Assembly (NCBI GenBank): GCA_973895155.1 | Contig: OZ316897.1 | Coordinates: 16,368,001-16,432,000 of the forward strand | DNA: 64,000 bases | DNA from: Marsupella aquatica | Lineage: Eukaryota > Marchantiophyta | Reading direction: 5' to 3' | Part shown: piece after piece, positions 47,622-59,655 of the stretch | Layout: each line of letters opens with the position of its first letter | Position numbering within the stretch: position 1 is the stretch's first letter | Program-made: the position numbers and the translations under genes | The notes under the pieces: generated by a model | What the model saw: only the letters and a program-made list of their open reading frames with translations | Told to the model about the DNA's origin: nothing | Database searches by the model: none

Positions 47622-47768
47622 AACAAGCTCGCATGTGATTCGATCTTCATTTTTTATGACTCATTTTAGGTTTCTGAATAGTGAGTCTCTATTTTTTGTA
47701 GATTGTAGTCACTGGAACGTTCTCTTCCCCATAGGAATCCTTAGTCCTATAGAACCTTGATACTATCT

Positions 47769-50700
47769 ATGGCGTCTTCAGGCGATGAGTCGATTTATAG
47801 TTCTGATGCATCTTCGCCAGATGTTGTTTGCAAATTCATTCCATCTCGTTTGATGAAGGAGCTTCCAATCTCACATAGAGTTTTGCCAGAGATATCATTT
47901 TCATCAGATTCAGAGAGTTCAGGGTCTGATTCCGAGTCTGGGAGAAGTGTTGTTAGAGCTCCAACATCTTATTATGTTTCTCCAAGCAAACCGCTTAAAC
48001 GGCGTTTGCTTGGGAGAAAGTCCACTGTCATACCCTTAGGTCAGACTAGTTCACCGTGAACCCCACCAGATGCACCCAAACGTAGGCCTCGGTTTCTAAT
48101 GCCAAGAACGATGTTACCATGTAGGCCCGCCAAGAGATCTCCTTTGGTTTTTCCAATGTCGTGTTCTCCTGGAGTCCAGATAGCTTTGTCCAGTGTGCAA
48201 TCGCAGTTTGAGCGAATGAGAAGTCCGACGGTGCTAGAAGTGCCGGCTGCACAGAGAATGCCCAGAGGGATCCCTACTCGAAGTTTGCGGAATGGAGAGC
48301 GTGAATTGCCAATTTCGTCTCCTTCGCTACCGAATTCCATTAGTGGAATACCAAGTGGGATCCGTGGATCCCATTTGGTATTCCCTCCTGAAATTTTACC
48401 AAATGGCGAGCCGGAATTGCAAAGTGGGCAACCTTCGCCTGCTCTTTCGGGGGGAGGAATGCAAAAGGGGATCCGTGGATCCCACTTGGTATCCCCCCTG
48501 GAATTTTACCAAACGGCAAGCCCGAAGTGCGAAGTGGACAACCTTTGCCTGTTGATTCGGGGAGAGGAATTCAGAACGGGATCCGTGGATCCCACTTGGT
48601 ATCCCCTCCTAGAATTTTACCAAATGTCAAGCCTGAGTTGCAAAACGAACAAACTTCGTAACTAGCCGCTTCGGGCGGAGGAATGAGAAAAGGGATCCGT
48701 GGATCGCATTTTGTTTTACACAACGGAAAATTGTCAAGCGCTGCCGTAGAACCGCAAGTGGGGCAGCTCTCACTTTGAAGTCCGAGTGGACGAATATGAG
48801 TTGGGATCCATGGATCCCATTCCGTATTCCCATCAGTGATATTGCCTAGTGGTCAATCAAACGTCAACTTTGGGCTTCGGAGCCCTTTGGCGCGAATGCA
48901 GTGTGAGGTTGTTGGATCTTTGGTAGGACAACCAGTTCAGAAGGGAGGAAGGAGATCAAGTGTCGCAAATGCTGCAGGTGTCCATCAAATTCCTCACAGG
49001 TTGTTGCGAAGTGCGTTGCCGCAAACTTGCCCCAAAAATGCAAGGCTAGAAGGGAAATTGAAGGTTGTTCAGAGACTATTCAATGGTCAAGATGATCCCT
49101 CAAGTCGAGATGAGACACCAAGGCAAGGATTACGACAAGTGGGGCATACTCCGATAGAAGCAAGGAATATAGGTAGAAGATTTCAAACAAGAAATCTCCG
49201 GGTACCAATTGCTTTTCCAGAAGAATCTGAATAGGAACTGGAGGTGTCTACCGATGCCGTAGAGGATGCTGTAGAGACTGTGGTAATTTCAAATATTGTT
49301 AAAGAGATCCTTGGTCTAGAGAGTGCTCACGAACCAGTCTTAGAAAATGTAGAGAGTGAAAGTAATACTGGAGAAGATCAAGATACTTTTGTTTTAACTT
49401 CAATGAGTCCCATGGAAACTAGTGGAGGTGTGAATTCTCCTGACACAATACAGGATAGAATAGAGGTGAGAAGACCAAGCAAAAAAATTAGAGACCAGAT
49501 GATTCGAAAAGATAGACTTATCAATGCAAACTTGAAAAAATGAAAAATTAAAGATATTTTTAGTATTCCTGTTGTGACAAGTTTTGCTTGAGGTCTTTAG
49601 GTCTAGAAGAATGTTGGAAACAACGCTCTCACACTCTCGGGGGTCTCACTATACGGATGCCTCCCCATCACCTGTGACGTTTTTAGGCCTTGGACCCCCT
49701 AAAATGTAAGAAAAAAATTAATTTTTTCAACCCCTATAAATTTGGAATATTCTTGGAATATTCCAAAATTATGGTTATAAGGACCCTAATATTCTTATAA
49801 GTCTCAAAATTGGATTTAAAAGACCCTATTGTTCTTCTCAGAAAATTCTTAAGTCTTCCCTTTGAACCAATAAAATGACCCTATACTTCGTCGCACGTGA
49901 TATGCCATTTTTGTGGAAGTAAAACCCCCGAGCTCACACTCACAAAAAAATATTCTTTTGCGAGGATGTATTATGAGTAATTATAATACTTCCCTTGGAT
50001 ATAGTGTGAATGGACAAATTATTTGTAGAGGAGGTTTCAAGAAACTATATTCCATAGGGAGTAATAGGTTGGCCACAATCCATGCAAACATGTTCACCAG
50101 GATTGAACGAGATACTTTCTGCAAGGAAGACTCACCTTCATTTCTCAACTTGGTGGAATGGTTGAAAGATTTCTTTCAAAAAAACATGGATAGTCTTCCC
50201 CATAAACAAATTCATCACTTGCCAGACAATTGGACAAAGCAAGAGATTCATGAAATCTTTCTGGCCGAAACAATCTTGCGAGAAGAGCAATATGTTACAT
50301 ATTCTTATTTCTTGCGCGTTTGGAAGAAAAAGTTTTCGAATGTGAGGATTCCCAAAAGGAGTCGGTTTTCCACTTGTGGTCCATGTACCGAATTCAAGGC
50401 TCTTCGAGACACAGCAACAACAGAAGAAGATAAAAGTAAGTTCACTGTAACCTCACATTTTGTGCTTAAGTAAGATATTGACAAGTTAGACACAATGATG
50501 AATAGATAATTTATTGATTATGTATTATTGTATTATTGCAGGAAAGTATATCAATGCTCTTATGGAGCATCGAAGAGTACAATCACTCGAGAGGATGAAG
50601 TTGGCAAAGCATCGAAAGAAATGCTATGATGAACCCAACAAGTATTTGGGTATTTGTATTGACGGTATGGATCAAAAGAAAACTGAGCTGCCACATTTTA

Positions 50701-52069
50701 TTCGCTGTCCAAAGAACATGGATGAGAAATATTTCATCCCGATACATGTTGTGGGTTGTCTTATCTTTAATAGAAAGCTTGCAGCCAAAGTATTTCTGAC
50801 CTACCCCAACATCCACAATGATGCAAATCTCACCATTCATGTTATTCAAAATATTTTGAATACATGGGATGGGATACTGCCACGGGTATTATATCTTCAA
50901 TTGGATAATACCACTAGGGAGAACAAGAATAAGTTCTTGATGGCTTATCTACACATGTTGGTAGATTTAAAGATTTTTGACAAGATAAAAGTTGGTTTTT
51001 TGTTGGTTGGTCATACGCATGACCAAATAGATCAGATGTTTAGCAAGTTCTCATCTAGATTAAATAAGCATAAGGCATTTCGCTTAGATACTCTCATGGA
51101 TATTATACAACGGGCATATTCTCCTCAAGCAGATGTAATTTTTGTGGATGAAGTTGCGGACTTTAGAAAGTTTGTGAATGAGACCGACCAACCAAATGAA
51201 AATGGAGTTTCAGGTCGAGTTTTGAGAGATCTCAATCTCATAACTTTTCAAAGGCAATTCAGATTCAAGCGAGGCATTTTAGATGACAACGAAGTGACCA
51301 TGTTTCATGGAAAACATCTATCTACAACCTCTGATTGGGGAGATGTGGTAGCGTTTGTGAACTACATCCCCACTTCGAGAATGTGGGTTGCAGCACAAAT
51401 GTCACTAAAGTCAGCAAAAGGTGTTGAACGGGATGATGATCTGATGGACTCAAATGGTGCATTATCCATTCTGGTGAAATATCAAAAAGCAATTCAAGAG
51501 GGATTCAATTACTTTGACGATGAAGATAAACTATGGTGGATGACATTCTTTGAGAAACAAAATGATGTTATCAAAAACCACTTAGAGGAGGGTGAGTGGT
51601 TATTTGAATGGGTTTGGCCACAACGAAATGAAGGGTCCACTCTTGGTGGTGTGTCAACAAATCAAATTTTGACGTCCGAAGGTGTTGACCCAACTCTAGT
51701 TTATAAAGTTGCAGGACCACAGAGGATTATGTACTCAGGCCCTTGGCGAAGCCAGCTGAACTTGGGGATTTCAAAGATATGGAAGTGAACAACAAATGGT
51801 CAATGATATGCGTAGCAACACACAAAGATCCAGGAGGCAAGTTGTTTTGGATGGCGAAGGTGTCAAAGATTTTGACAAAAAAAGATGATATTCCGGAAAG
51901 AATCAAAATCACGTGGTACACAACTGAGGCAAGTGCTGAGACTGCAATTGATGGAAAATATTTTCCAGAGAAAGATAATGTATCTAATAGACTCCTTCAA
52001 GATGAACTTGTCTTGTCATCAACAGCAATATATGCATACAATTTTGCGCTTTTGACAATAATCAAATAG
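47769..52069 (+). pseudogene. DUF7869-type transposase-like gene (second locus)
   Basis: The start is the ATG at 47769, 150 bp from a TATA box. The N-terminal part is Ser/Asp-rich and then contains a 111-bp tandem coding repeat (48357-48818). An acidic segment ends at about 49543. From 49970 the transposase body is readable: DNWTKQEIHEIF, CGPCTEFKAL, a GT-AG intron (50435-50541), then the RNase H-like core CIDGMDQKK, LQLDNTTRENKNKFLM and LVGHTHDQIDQMFS. This is the same motif order as at 35592-39327. A one-base shift near 51740 leads to a C-terminal WMAKVSKI...RIKITWYT module, again parallel to the other locus. The first 2 kb is hard to splice into one frame, so completeness is uncertain. It converges on the gene at 52157 with only about 90 bp between them. 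Confidence 0.65.
48357..48818. repeat. 111-bp tandem repeat with palindrome GGGATCCGTGGATCCC
   Basis: The palindromic core starts at 48357, 48468, 48578, 48692 (last bases mutated) and 48803 (GGGATCCATGGATCCC, a perfect palindrome), so the spacing is 110-114 bp. Flanks (AAATTTTACCAAA, TCGGGGAGAGGAA) also repeat. In the first three units the core is read as the residues GIRGSH or SVDPTW, depending on frame. Confidence 0.9.
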
Positions 52070-52156
52070 CAACAAAAACAAAAAAGATTATAGAGGCTGC
52101 TATTTTAGAGCGAGGTTCTATATCTTCAGAAGATTGAGTTTCATTTACTAATTAAA

Positions 52157-55100
52157 TTATGTAGATACATGCATTAATTTGATAACTCTATCTCTTATCA
52201 CTTTTCTCAGGTGACATGCTTGTGTGGGGTTGTACCAATCTTTTGTAAATAAAGACTCTGTGAATATATATTTTAAATTACTCCATTGAATTCTAATTTC
52301 ATCCATGTTGTGTAGGACAAATAAACCACAATCTGTGGTATTTGGTTGTTGGGGCACCTGATAAAAAAACATGTTGTATTTTAGTACAATTCATAAATGT
52401 GTTTTCCAATCAAAAAAAATTAAAACATTAAACAAATCATATACCTTTGGATTCCACATCTCCATAACACCCAATGACACTTTTCCAAAAAATAGTTCCC
52501 ATTCTATTGTGAAATATCTGCAAGTCATTGAAAGTAATTCCTTAGTCAGTGACATATAATTATAATCACATGAATAAATAATCTCATATAAAAAATAAAT
52601 AGTAGAAGAGAAAGTTAAGTCTTCACCTTTTCAATGCCGATTTGATTAGACGAGTTTCATGTAGACCAGCAAGTGAGTCTAGATGATACATTTGGATCAA
52701 AGATTGAGATCGATCCAAACATATGACAACCAAACTCCAATGCCCACTCATGTGAATTGGCATAAGAATAACCTGAATCTTGGAAAATGGAGGCTTGTAA
52801 TATCCCCGCATTTTCTGTATAGATTCTGCTAAAGATTCATGTGTTGGTTCTGTTTCAATCCTTGAAACCATCCAAGGATAATGTGTTTACCATTGGAGCA
52901 AGATCTTCATGTTCTTCAATTTGGGACTCTAGGTAAAATTCCATAATTTTGTCACCCAAATATTGATCCGGTTCAAGTTGTTCCAGTGTTTCTTGATTGA
53001 GATGACCAATAGAAGGATTGTGCACAAATCTACGAAGAACACATTTCAATTCAATAACCTCCTTTGATGGACCCTACAAGGACATTATTGTCACATAAGA
53101 ACATTTAAATCTCTTTCAGTATTTCCGAAAGTTCATATACAATTTGGGGCAATCTCATTTGCGATAAAATATCTCAAAGTAATCTCTACACCTCAAGGAA
53201 TGAGCCAAGATCTAGTGGTGGAGCTTCTGCTTCCTCTTCCCCCTCCTCCTCCTCCTCATCAGCATCATCATCATTCTTGGCCGCAGTTGTAATGATGCAA
53301 GTTCCGGTGGTGAGAGTGCTCTCATACCACCAATTGGTGGTTGTATCTCAAAACTCATCGGCCCTGTACCCTCCTCAATTGCTTTCTCATTCAAGCCCCA
53401 TGATTCATCCAACGTGACTAGTCGAGTCTGGATGCAGTCTATTTGCTGAGCACTCAACTCTACTGCTGTCACATGTCGCTTTGCCAACAAAGCCCCACAC
53501 AAAGTAGACCCACTTCCGGCACATAAATCAGCAATCCAATCTCCTTCTTCACTAAAATGTTTGATAAACCAGTCTACGAGGGCTATCGGCTTCTGATACG
53601 GATTCACTACTTCCCCTAATGGTGTTACACATTTCTTGGTAACACAGGGTACCTTGATGATGTTGATTCTTTTCTCATCATGCTCAAAATTATACATTTC
53701 CTTGGTCCTGATACCACCTTCATTATAGTATCCGATGGACCAATTCTCAAACGCCCAAGCTAACCTGTTCCCGGAGGGTGTGCATGTACATTTGGCTTCT
53801 CCCAAATTCTTGCCTCAACTCCAGCATTGCATGTCTTTCCCAAAGCATTCAAAATGGAGACACTTTGTTGCAGAGAATGAATAACAACAAACCTCCACAT
53901 TGGTGAAGTTGTCACCTTGGCAAAACATTTGACCATATCAATAATATCTGTCTCCGAAAATGGAATTTCATCATTCTCAGACCCGGCAACATTGAATCCA
54001 TAAGGAATGTCGGCAATTGCAAGTGTGTAAGGCCGGTTCTCCAAGAACCTATCAAGCGCGCGAACATCTCCACAGTGGAGAGTATAGTTGATGAAATTTC
54101 CATCAGAATTTTTCCAATGGTGGTCGCTTGATTCCGCTTGAGCAGTCTCAATACCAATCTGATGATTGTAATTCTCAATAGCTTCTTGAACCATATTCTT
54201 AAAACCAGGGGGGATAACATCCGAACTGAGCTCCTCCTCTGTAGTCTCCTCAAGTCATTTCCGACCGCCGTTTTATCTTCTTCTTTGAGAAGGCTTTCAA
54301 CTACAAAACAGAAGGACACCTAAGTTAAAATGATAAAACTATGATTCAAATACCAAGAGGGATACCGAGTATCCCATTAGGTATTCCGCAAAACAAATTT
54401 GGAGAATCACGCTTGTAAACTCTAGCTTGAATCCCGAAAGGGATACGCGGTATCCCATTTCGGATTCCACCCAAAGAAACTCAAAGACAAAATAGAAATC
54501 CAAAGTTGAATCCTAGACGGGATACGCCGTATCCAAGTTCTGATTCAAACCAAGGAAAATCAAAGAAACAACGCCAAGACAACCAAAACCCAGGGTCAAA
54601 TCTGAAACGGGATACGCGGTATCCCATTTCGGATTCAAACGAAGGAAACTCAAAGAAAGAACATGAATGAGCCAAAAATGAGGGTTGAATCCCAAATGGG
54701 ATACGCCTCGGATGCGGTAAGTTGTTCAAAAATGAGGGTTGAACAACTTACCACATCCGAGAGTTTGCCGCTCCATCTTTCGAGCTCCGAAGACTGCGTC
54801 TCCTTTGGAAACATTTGTTTACAGGTCGCCCAGTCTGGTTGGCCAGACAATTGTACAAAGACTTTACTGATCTTCACAAGCTTCTTGTAACTTTCAGCCT
54901 CTTTTGCCATCTGCTCAAGACTGATCATTCTATCCTTGACTCGGAGAAGAAGGGATTCCAAAAACTTGTCTTGCTCAATCCCTTGGATCACTCTCCAAGG
55001 CGTCAAAGCGAGCCCCCCTGCTAGCTTGTTCAAAGGTTTCACGACGGATGTGGCCTTTCGCTTCCCTTTCTTCAGTATCTTCACCGGGGATTTTTGTTTG

Positions 55101-56725
55101 TTCTGCCCCTTTATCTCGAATCTATTCCACATGTCAAAGATCTGGTCTTGGAGGTCCCAAACTTTTCCAGATCTAAATGATATCTGAAAAAGAGGGTCGT
55201 GCTTCTTCAGTGTTTTCCCAACCCCTGGAATGAAGCCATCAAGACATACCTCCGATGCGCAGGCCTCTCGAGTCTCTTTTGTTTTTTGCATGCCTCTAGC
55301 AAGGAAGACCTTATGCATTGTTTGGATTTGATCAATATTGTTCATCTTTTTTCGGGACTCCTGGTCAATATTGTGTTGAATACTGAGTTTTTGAACATCG
55401 TCCCTTGTAAGCCCTGCATAGACCCATGCTTGAAGTTCATTGAAGATTTCTCGACCATAAGCCTCAAACAGTTCTCTTTTAGCTCGCGCTCCATGATTAC
55501 CCCCAATTACCCGATATCTCCAGGTCGATGCCTTGGCCGGGTCCCAATCTGCAACCGACGGACAATCTTCCGGAATAACAAACAACACAAATGGCGTAGT
55601 GAAATTTGTTGGATTCAACTTCATCAAAGTTTTGATATTCTCCACGTGCAAACGATCAACAGTCCGAACCAACGTGGAGTTCTGATCATTCATGTCATCG
55701 ACCAGGAGGAGGTTTGTTGTTTCAGAATGATGGTGGTCTTCTGAACTCTTTTTGTCTCCATTAAGCGAGATACTTCTTCCCTTACAACCGACGTCTCTTC
55801 ACGTTGCAGGGCTATAGTCAGTTCATTCGTCGAATCTTCTTTCCTCTCGACAATCATTGGACCCTTCCCCTTGGATGTGACCGATGGCCCACCTTGAGAA
55901 GTTGGAGGAATCTCACCTACCGATCTCAAAGGCAAAGGTGGAGCTGTTGACACAACACTCGTAGGCGCAGACACAACTCTCTTTTGGATTTCTTGTCGAT
56001 CCAACTTCGTCTTTTTTTTGGCAGGATCTTCTGAGACAGCTGCACCGGAATGTTCACCTGATTTTCCACCAGAGATATCTTGCGCTTTCTTCCTCTTCGT
56101 CGGCTCGAAGACTGCCTTCTCTTTTGTTGATGTTGTTTGGGAATCCTCCACCGTCCCAGAGGGATCTGTCGGCCTGTGAATCTTCAACTTCAACGGAGTT
56201 CTCTCTGGACGCTTAAAGTCTTCTCCAACCACTGAACAATACGCAATTTTGGTGAAGTCCCGCACCACCTTCCAAGATGTTAAGACATAACTCAAACACT
56301 AGTACAAAAATGAATCCACATCAGGTGCCTCCGCCACAAGCTTGGTAATCGAATCATCCAAAAATGTATTCATCGATACTCGATCAAGTTTTTCATAGTT
56401 GAGGACCAACACAGAAAACGTCTTGTCAACACCAACGCAAAGAAACATTGGCACCATCTTCACTTTCCTTGTTTTTGAGTCAATAATGTTTGCCTCGGCC
56501 GCGTCAATCACCAACCCTTGGTGGCAATGCTCCTTACCCTTCACAACAATCAACCATAAGGTTGGGCCAGCATATGCTCTATGAAGATCAAGCTCACGAG
56601 CATCACGCAAATAGCACTTGTTCCTGAGGAATTTCTCCTCCGTATAGTGATCCTTTTTCCAGATTTCATCAATGATGGCTTGTCGGAAAGAGTCCGTGGA
56701 ACCAAAAGCATTTGACTTGCTCGAC
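52157..56725 (-). pseudogene. ParB-like / DNA methyltransferase / Ulp1 protease fusion protein
   Basis: Read leftward. ATG at 56725 follows a splice acceptor (TTCTTCAG), with a 5' leader intron back to about 57368. Residues 1-142 form an N-terminal module; then come a Lys/Pro/Ser-rich linker (56295-55750), a ParB-like domain (TVDRLHVENIKTLM near 55660, RYRVIGGNHGARAKREL near 55530) and a helical region. The methyltransferase has IADIPYGFNVAG (motif IV, near 54010) followed by IADLCAGSGSTLCGALLAKRHVTAVEL (AdoMet motif I, near 53490), so it is beta class with an intact core. A Ulp1/SENP-type cysteine protease ends the protein: GHWSLVVICLD (His), YHLDSL (Asp), VPQQPNTTDCGLFVLH (Gln and Cys). Frame changes near 55690 and 53765 need checking. 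Hairpin repeats lie in the intron at 54359-54706 and in the leader intron. A joint DNA-binding, DNA-modifying and deSUMOylating role is inferred. Confidence 0.65.
54359..54706. repeat. Palindrome cluster 1 (GGGATACGCGGTATCCC family)
   Basis: Four copies lie at 54359-54375, 54440-54456, 54519-54534 and 54609-54625, with a half copy at about 54698. They are 80-90 bp apart, between the ParB-like and methyltransferase exons. Arms are GGGATAC/GTATCCC with centres GCG, CCG or CGA. Flanks such as AATCCGAAA also mirror each other, extending the hairpins. Confidence 0.9.
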
Positions 56726-56823
56726 ATCCTGAAGAAAAGAAAACCACATGTAAGAATTTCAAGCCTAAATAATATGATCGAGGTCAAAGGCAGCAAGACC
56801 ATAATAGTATGTCTGAATGCGAG

Positions 56824-57311
56824 ATGGGATACACCGTATCCCGTGGATACGCCGTATCCTATCTCGCATTCAACGTTTCACTTTTTGCCTATTTTCTCTG
56901 AAAAGCCTAAGATCACTATGTTGAATACCAAGTGAGATACGCGGTATCCCACTTGGTATCCAATCACTCCTATCCTGCTCTTTTGTTCAGAGATCTTCAG
57001 ATTTGAATGGGTGTTGAATGCCAAACGGGATACCGCGTATCCCACATTGGATTCACCCCCTTTATCGCGTTGAGGATTCAAAAACTCTTGAGATTTTCAT
57101 GTTGAATGAGAAGTGGGATACGCGGTATCCCGCTTCGCATTTAACCTCCGTTCTCTGTTCATTTTCAATCTCAAAAGCGAATTTGGCCTAAGTGAATGCG
57201 AAGTGGGATACGCGGTATCCCACTTCGCATTCAACCTCCGTTCTCCGTTCATTTTCAATCTCAAAAGTGAATTTGGCCTAAGTGAATGCGAAGTGGGATA
57301 CTGCGTATCCC
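56824..57311. repeat. Palindrome cluster 2 (GGGATACGCGGTATCCC family)
   Basis: At least seven copies are present: 56825-56841, an abutting one at 56843-56859, 56934-56950, 57027-57043, 57115-57131, 57205-57221 and 57295-57311. The later ones are about 90 bp apart. In several the arms extend to about 20 bp (GAATGCGAAGTGGGATAC and its complement) around a GCG loop. All lie in the putative 5' leader intron of the methyltransferase gene. Confidence 0.9.
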
Positions 57312-57485
57312 CCTTCGTATTCATGTTACTAGTTTGATCCAAAACTTGAGGAGACGACATTCTCACCTGTAAATGGAGTGTGAGTTGAGTGAATACGAAT
57401 ATCTATAGAGATTGGGGATTGAGCAAGACATGGAGGTACCGCGAGTGAGCAGAAATGAGCGTAACTTTTTGAGGAGGGCATTCTT

Positions 57486-57493
57486 ATTTATAC
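57486..57493 (-). promoter_or_regulatory. TATA box of the ParB/methyltransferase/Ulp1 gene
   Basis: TATAAATA on the minus strand. A leader exon would follow and end at CAG|GTGAGA (57369), with the intron running to TTCTTCAG just before the ATG at 56725. The spacing is consistent with a real promoter. Confidence 0.6.
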
Positions 57494-57782
57494 TTTCTCC
57501 TCCTGAACAAGGCTAACTCCTGAGATTAGTCCGCGGGAAATAGTCGCGGCAAGGTTGAAGCAACTAGTCGCGGCAAATAGTCACAACAAAGAGTTGGAAA
57601 TATGGCAAAATTTGTTATAGGTGCAATCCGATATGGGATACCCTTGTACGAATTCAATTGGCAACGAGATAGTAAATGAGTTTGTTACGAAATGCAACAA
57701 AAGATAGTAAATCAATTCATGAAAAATAGTTTTACAAGGAGCTCAAGAGGAGCAGACCTAAACATGATTGAAAGAACGGGAA

Positions 57783-58436
57783 TCAAGCTAACCCTGAAGT
57801 TTCTCCATATATTTCCACTAATCTGGCTTGCTGATCTTTCTCTAGATTGAGCCAGTCCTCTTGAAATTGACTTAGTTCTGATATCAAAAATAAACCAAGG
57901 AAATCAATTGGGGGAAGATTCGGAGTTTCCATCCTAAAAAAGATTGCGAGATGAATATTCTGAAGTGTGTTTCCATGAGGAACGCTAGCAAGCATTTCAT
58001 TTAATCCCTCAAACTGGCTTCGTGCTAGTCGAAGGAGACCCCATACTTGTGTACAAACTACAAGCTTGTTCCATTTCTTTGAAGTGGATCCAAGCCAAAC
58101 CATTTTTTTTAATCGTCGAAGACTTTCTTCATCTGAGATCTTGGAGGAATCAAATTTGTCCTCGATGCAAGACACTTTCAAAATGGGCCATATGTAAGTT
58201 TCAACAATCTCATCAGGAAGTCCATCCAAAAGTAGTCCGGATTTGATTCGGCAACGTTTCTGCTCAATTTGTTTCTTCTTCTCTTTCTCAAATAAGGTCA
58301 CTAACCTTGCAAAGATTAGGTTCTCAGGGACGGCCATTCCAAACCAGTTTGACAAGAAGGAAGGAATACCTGGAGTGATAGAAAATGGAGAAGTTCTGTT
58401 TTTGAAGAACCTACAAAACAAGATCAAAATATTCAA
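57783..58436 (-). CDS. F-box-like protein (tentative)
   Basis: 217 residues are readable. A stretch resembling an F-box runs LLDGLPDEIVETYIWPIL, then a spacer, then WLGSTSKKWNKLVVCTQVWGLLRLA. That has the LPxE/I...SKxW...W pattern of F-box proteins, which recruit substrates to SCF ubiquitin ligases. The rest is Leu-rich and helical, ending EIYGETSGLA. The frame's upstream end lies in FFKNRTSPFS near 58410, just after a probable splice acceptor, so the true start is upstream; an exon at 58540-58770 may belong to it. A TATA box at 59481-59490 and a leader donor at about 59364 give it the same layout as the methyltransferase gene. The F-box call is by eye and uncertain. Confidence 0.45.
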   Translation of the reverse strand: MNILILFCRFFKNRTSPFSITPGIPSFLSNWFGMAVPENLIFARLVTLFEKEKKKQIEQKRCRIKSGLLLDGLPDEIVETYIWPILKVSCIEDKFDSSKISDEESLRRLKKMVWLGSTSKKWNKLVVCTQVWGLLRLARSQFEGLNEMLASVPHGNTLQNIHLAIFFRMETPNLPPIDFLGLFLISELSQFQEDWLNLEKDQQARLVEIYGETSGLA

Positions 58437-58539
58437 TTTACTTTATTTCTTTGATAAAAAAAAAATCATGTCTAAATCTTTGTGAGCCAAGAATACTGAA
58501 CAAAACTCCAAATATTTGTGAGCGGAGAATCAAGAAGAT

Positions 58540-58770
58540 TCAATGGGAAGAATTAACCCAAGGATCTTCGTTCCAAATCCGACAACACAAGTATGCCAAT
58601 CGATGATACTTGTTTTGATCATCACGACAATAATTACACAAAGAATCGACAGAATGCAGACAACCAATCAAAACAATTCTTTTGCAAAACTCAATTCGGA
58701 GTGGATTGAGACTATCTTGAGGATCTACGCCTCCCATCCAAAGCGCTCTTATCCAGCAGGAAGCACTTTG
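58540..58770 (-). CDS. Possible upstream or neighbouring exon (Cys-rich)
   Basis: An open stretch on the minus strand encodes SCWIRALWMGGVDPQDSL, then a Cys-rich helical segment CLHSVDSLCNYC...LAYLCCRIW and ends at TGA 58540. It could be an exon of the F-box-like gene just downstream. I do not recognise the domain and no splice site is certain. Confidence 0.3.
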   Translation of the reverse strand, partial: QSASCWIRALWMGGVDPQDSLNPLRIEFCKRIVLIGCLHSVDSLCNYCRDDQNKYHRLAYLCCRIWNEDPWVNSSH

Positions 58771-59021
58771 AGTTCAATTAATCTCTTATATAATCGATGA
58801 GCACGTTTATCTCGGTTTTGAATCTGGACCGTCATTGAACTCACGGTTGAAAATGTAAGTCTCAAAGAAAGCTAAAGCTTTAATAGTTCTTCACTCCAAA
58901 ATGGCGGGCTCGAAGGAAGCAAGAGCTTTTGTCAAAATTGATCAGAACCTAGCCTGCAAAACCATCGCCAATACTTAAGATATCTTTTGCCATCGCCAAA
59001 AAGCTATTGCTGAATACCCAA

Positions 59022-59317
59022 AGGGCTACGCCGTATCCCACTTCGCATTCAAACTTCTCCTTTCGGACCTGACCTGATTGATATTCAGAGGTTGAATACC
59101 ATATGGGATACCAGGTATCCCACTTCGCATTCAACATTGAAATTTCCTTCATTTTTCAACCAAGAGCTTCTTATGCAGAGGTTGGATGCGAAGTGGGATA
59201 CGCGGTATCCCACTTCGCACGCGTATCCCACTTCGCATCCAACCTCTTTTTCTCATGTTTCATCATGCCAAAACTGGATTTTTCAAGATTGAATCCCAAA
59301 CCGGATACACCGTATCC
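59022..59317. repeat. Palindrome cluster 3 (GGGATACGCGGTATCCC family)
   Basis: Copies lie at about 59023-59039 (degenerate left arm), 59105-59121, 59195-59211 with a partial extra right arm at 59220-59239, and 59302-59317. They lie about 90 bp apart in the putative leader intron of the F-box-like gene. A last isolated copy is at 59656-59672. Confidence 0.9.
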
Positions 59318-59480
59318 CATTTGGGATTCATCCTCGTGATTTCCAAAAAGATATATTACTCACCTGTTTTTATAGTCTGACTTGGGGGATACGAATATGC
59401 ATACAAAGTGTGGATTCGTCGGGAGCAAGCAAATGCAGGAGCAAGAAGAAATGAGCCAAAAAATTTGAGTCGGGGCTGTC

Positions 59481-59490
59481 CTATTTATAG
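59481..59490 (-). promoter_or_regulatory. TATA box upstream of the F-box-like gene
   Basis: CTATAAATAG on the minus strand (itself nearly palindromic). About 120 bp downstream the leader reaches AACAG|GTGAGT (donor at about 59363). The leader shares ATATTCGTAT with the leader of the methyltransferase gene. Confidence 0.6.
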
Positions 59491-59655
59491 TTTCCCCCCG
59501 ACCATGGTCAGTTTCTAACCATAGTTTTGTTGTAGTCGATTAAAAGTGACCATTGAAAGGAATCCTTGAGGAATATTCTTGATGGGTAAACTGTACTCGC
59601 CCCTTTTGTTGCGTTTGTTGGTTTTGTTTTTTTAAACTGCGGGGGGATCCGAAAT

